A DNA stretch of 64,000 bases, taken from Eubacterium sp. Its GTDB lineage: Bacteria; Bacillota_A; Clostridia; Lachnospirales; Lachnospiraceae. Below the pieces are notes generated by a model. The model ran no database searches. It worked only from the letters and a program-made list of their open reading frames with translations, and was not told the origin of the DNA. Positions 62,401-64,000 of this stretch are shown piece by piece (position 1 is the first letter of the stretch; each line of letters opens with the position of its first letter). The stretch is from contig JAMPGN010000001.1 of assembly GCA_023663915.1 (NCBI GenBank), forward strand, positions 1 to 64,000. The letters are read 5' to 3'. The position numbers and the translations under genes were made by a program.

Positions 62401-64000
62401 TTACCTACCAATATTATTATAACGACTATAATGGTGATTATAGGTATGGATTCCCGGCATTTAATTATCTGACTACCGAGGTAATGGATGCGAAGGGAAA
62501 TACGGTTTATGATCGGCTGCGCGGTGGCGTGACCTATACCTTGACGCCGGATATGGAACTGACCGATTTCTACAGCAGGAACTATAAGGCGACAGTGGGC
62601 GAGACAGTGAGCTTTACCACCGTCAGGGGCAATTCCAAGGTACGCGCGGTAGCAGATAGCGGTATCGAGTATACGGCGGCGGTGGATACGATCGACGGTA
62701 TGACGCACACCATCAAGCCGACGGCAGGGATCCGTTATGGCACGGATATCTACCTTGACGGCGAGACGAAAGAAGGCAACTACATCGCCTTGCGGATCGA
62801 TCTGCCCGAAGAATACGCGGACGACTATAATGCGGCAATGCGTAGTGCAAGTTATCGGGGCAGCATCACAGGCGAGAAAGCCAAAGGCTACGTACTGAGC
62901 ACATCTAATTATAGCGGATATATCACTGTTGCGTTCGATGCATCCGCGAAAGACAAGAAAGAATTTGATATCCGTTGGGAAGAGGGCTACATCGAACATT
63001 ATGTGGTGGACTTCACGGATGCCGTGCTGTTGGAAGATCTGAGCAAGGCAGTGGAGCCGAAATCCATCGCTTTCAACGCGCCGGATAAGAAGATGGTAGT
63101 CGGCGGGACGCAGCAGCTCGACGTGAAACTGACGAAGAAACTGCAGTCCGATATCATTCGTTTACAGTATAAGACGGCGACGGAAGAGGAGAAGGAATAT
63201 TTAAGCGTGAATCCTAACACCGGTTTTGTGACGGCGCTGAAAGCCGGTAAAGCCAACGTGATCGCTTACCCCGTAAGATGGGAAGGCGGACAGTTTATTC
63301 AGATTCCGGGCGCGCCGGAGGCGAAGCTGGCGATCACGATCACGGAGGTAACGGCGCCGAAGATTCAGAAGGTGCAGACATGGGGCACATATGCCGGCGT
63401 TACCTACGGACAGGTAGGCGACGGATTCCGCAGGGAGATCTACGTCTTAGAAGGTAAGAATGTAACGATTAAAACATTTGAAGATAAGATCGCATCCATG
63501 CGCAACGAACAGTGGAGAGGTATCTTTGCAATCGCGCCGGTGTATCGTTCCAGCGAATGGACGATCAAGAAGAACGCATATCAGAGTCTTAGCACATTGG
63601 AGCCGGAGACAGATTATACGGTATATGTGCGTAACGTGAGCGGCATCAGGACATTGTCAGACGGCGGCAGGGTCGTAGCGTCCGCCAGCGGTAATGTGAA
63701 GAGCTTTAAGACCACTAAGCTGCAGGTGGAAAAGCTAGAGGCATATTGCGAGGAGAGCCAGCCGGTAGAGCCGGTCTATGATGAGTATGAGGGCGACTTC
63801 TCACGTTACGAAGTAGAACTGCTGACGGGCAGCATACAGGTATCCGCAAGGGGACTCTTCGCGCTGTCGGCGCAGAAGGATCTGGCGGCTGACGCGACGG
63901 ATTATGATTACTATCCGCTGCCGTTAGCGGCGAATCTGAAGAACGTATATTTCGCGCCGAAGCTGGTCTATCAAGTTGCGGAAAGAACCTATGCTTACAG
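59457..64000 (+). CDS. Very large Ig-like/MBG-type surface protein (3' end outside window)
   Basis: Open from ATG 59457 to the window edge without a stop, at least 1514 codons. GGAGGA lies seven bases before the start. A signal peptide (MQKYWKLWHGKRLLAML…, ending near AFAAEL) is followed by an acidic Glu/Asp/Thr-rich linker (about 45-125). After that come repeated Ig-like units with recurring endings of the type DAGTYxxxxxY and IxPEKLTLVPKW or ITPKTLTVTAV, as in MBG-type bacterial repeats, and a Big_2-like unit near 1200 (KSIAFNAPDKKMVVGG). It is probably a secreted adhesin or surface-layer-like protein; its anchor would lie beyond the window. It has the same GC-rich style as the GLUG protein. 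Minus-strand open frames in this span are shadows. Confidence 0.75.
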   Translation, partial: MQKYWKLWHGKRLLAMLLAVTMIAGSLPETTAFAAELPADAVEASADGLATDSSENQTPSDDGDKEPGILDDVQTATGENEEGEDEVTEVLGTQDETDETAEGSDQTAQQTDETQPQADPELKAYSFSVDEYLRRYSKVSYSGVKLADNYSYPWSSYQYYVTVDGTALAYSGLTYEAKWQVKKDGQFTDMPAGESPLNVGEYQLHIVIPAVEGVSKEAAYDIPVEITIAEAELTVNLEQVRPGSQIKDIKIASAYAYTSDYNRTFSYNATAADSELAITLKVKDPYTNAELPGETKLLATADYIVTAEPALTERVTDRDNYKLTAVTFPLSMTGTISSEVSVTLVGKWAENGKITKTYSSNAIDAPIPTTDYIVQVQQRGVTGEDGKPVQIEAAADRFIYEWYDDNYEKMAAAPVDAGTYYYHITYLGESGIYDSSSADITVEIEPEKLTLVPKWKENAPTLYLGMTESDILSALDYDIKNAVGTVLTEKDGIDRDHMWGTMNYASATMPYEPVFKVQIERTEDDVTDYVDNNGSTLAAQAKYRVIFSGYKAVYYASGTPYNRISINTGNETGNYAVDVSDEVLKQNVLLITTAAGSEAEIDVTAILQDGKGATLENPIRSTYSAKQIYEKRAEYKKAKVTGDGKTLAENADKKLTYTWYRQNGTNADGTPKWSSATYVNSPSDAGTYKLTVSYKDPQNQYHAAAKDVYYVIDKQKVKVVPKSAPNALTETSVSDYIWDSEFEYEIVTADGTKLSWDEEDYYINWTVMKESDTEYVTAYYDTFTKDVKYRLEVSELELQVYSLYNNYVDYEETVTGEGESAVTKTTYLHETLPITLDVMGTEEIQIKVDPTKLGEKTKEYNGEAVSLATELKNGLVSVVKKSDGTAVTDIELAYRWYSEADYEYVSAPVNGGSYTLYARFDGDTSYKRADEVEVASITITPKTLTVTAVAREPVAAGAYYYQVYDASQYQFGGVVEKDKQAFTYQYYYNDYNGDYRYGFPAFNYLTTEVMDAKGNTVYDRLRGGVTYTLTPDMELTDFYSRNYKATVGETVSFTTVRGNSKVRAVADSGIEYTAAVDTIDGMTHTIKPTAGIRYGTDIYLDGETKEGNYIALRIDLPEEYADDYNAAMRSASYRGSITGEKAKGYVLSTSNYSGYITVAFDASAKDKKEFDIRWEEGYIEHYVVDFTDAVLLEDLSKAVEPKSIAFNAPDKKMVVGGTQQLDVKLTKKLQSDIIRLQYKTATEEEKEYLSVNPNTGFVTALKAGKANVIAYPVRWEGGQFIQIPGAPEAKLAITITEVTAPKIQKVQTWGTYAGVTYGQVGDGFRREIYVLEGKNVTIKTFEDKIASMRNEQWRGIFAIAPVYRSSEWTIKKNAYQSLSTLEPETDYTVYVRNVSGIRTLSDGGRVVASASGNVKSFKTTKLQVEKLEAYCEESQPVEPVYDEYEGDFSRYEVELLTGSIQVSARGLFALSAQKDLAADATDYDYYPLPLAANLKNVYFAPKLVYQVAERTYAY

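Noticed and set aside
62172..62999. 275-codon minus-strand frame near the window end
   Set aside because: It is a shadow of the large Ig-like surface gene, which stays open without a stop from 59457 to 64000 with a signal peptide and repeats. The minus-strand product is composition-biased.
1..64000. CRISPR arrays, tRNA and rRNA genes
   Set aside because: No regularly spaced direct repeats, no cloverleaf-like sequence with a TTCGA loop and CCA, and no rRNA-like segment was noticed by eye. Short tRNAs could still be missed without a covariance search.

Overview
The window looks like a low-GC Clostridia chromosome, most likely Lachnospiraceae. This is inferred from AGGAGG-type ribosome binding sites, frequent TTG/GTG starts, sigma-A-type promoters, Gram-positive polyol-phosphate (teichoic-acid-like) enzymes, and large GLUG-repeat and Ig-like surface proteins. 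No rRNA, tRNA or CRISPR array was seen.

Region 1 (about 1-46,850) is an AT-rich glycan-biosynthesis island read almost entirely on the + strand. Its left part (1-5,300) is scarred. It holds a broken glycosyltransferase, an orphan MazE-type antitoxin with the tail of its toxin, an APS-kinase fragment and an IS200/IS605 tnpA remnant. Three similar promoter-leader-terminator units stand in front of the first sugar genes. The intact genes there encode a D-glycero-D-manno-heptose route: gmhA, gmhB, and a bifunctional HldE-like protein whose two domains are in the opposite order to E. coli HldE. An SDR epimerase, two radical SAM/SPASM proteins (plus a broken third), a DegT aminotransferase, an RmlD-like reductase and a NodU-type O-carbamoyltransferase follow.

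From 14.5 to 46.8 kb come about a dozen glycosyltransferases, several methyltransferases (one fused to a kinase-like domain, as in WbdD), SGNH hydrolases, a hexapeptide acyltransferase, a beta-propeller-like protein, a deacetylase on the opposite strand, two TagF/TagB-like polyol-phosphate transferases and a cytidylyltransferase-oxidoreductase fusion. The most striking pattern is a Rossmann-like module of about 90-110 residues, opening with hydrophobic-x-(I/V)YGxG. It is attached at the N or C terminus of many unrelated enzymes and also occurs alone or behind a single membrane anchor (32769, 35771, 36303, 23015; free anchor peptide at 21745). No flippase, polymerase, ABC exporter or priming transferase is present. 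Export genes must lie outside the window, or the glycan is assembled on a cytoplasmic acceptor.

Region 2 (46,944-49,618) is visibly GC-richer and encodes ribulose-phosphate epimerase, a TarI-like cytidylyltransferase and a TarJ-like dehydrogenase. Together they would make CDP-ribitol, a plausible substrate for the transferases just upstream.

Region 3 (49,677-52,854) is AT-rich again. It encodes a nitrilase-fold protein with a large unknown N-terminus, a winged-helix protein and an unrecognised helical protein, from two promoters. This is the best candidate for an undescribed functional unit.

Region 4 (52,935-64,000) is GC-rich. It holds an MMPL/RND-type membrane protein overlapping a 1255-residue GLUG-repeat surface protein, then a very large Ig-like surface protein that runs off the window. 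The promoter spacer of this last gene contains a nine-G run that could make its expression phase-variable.
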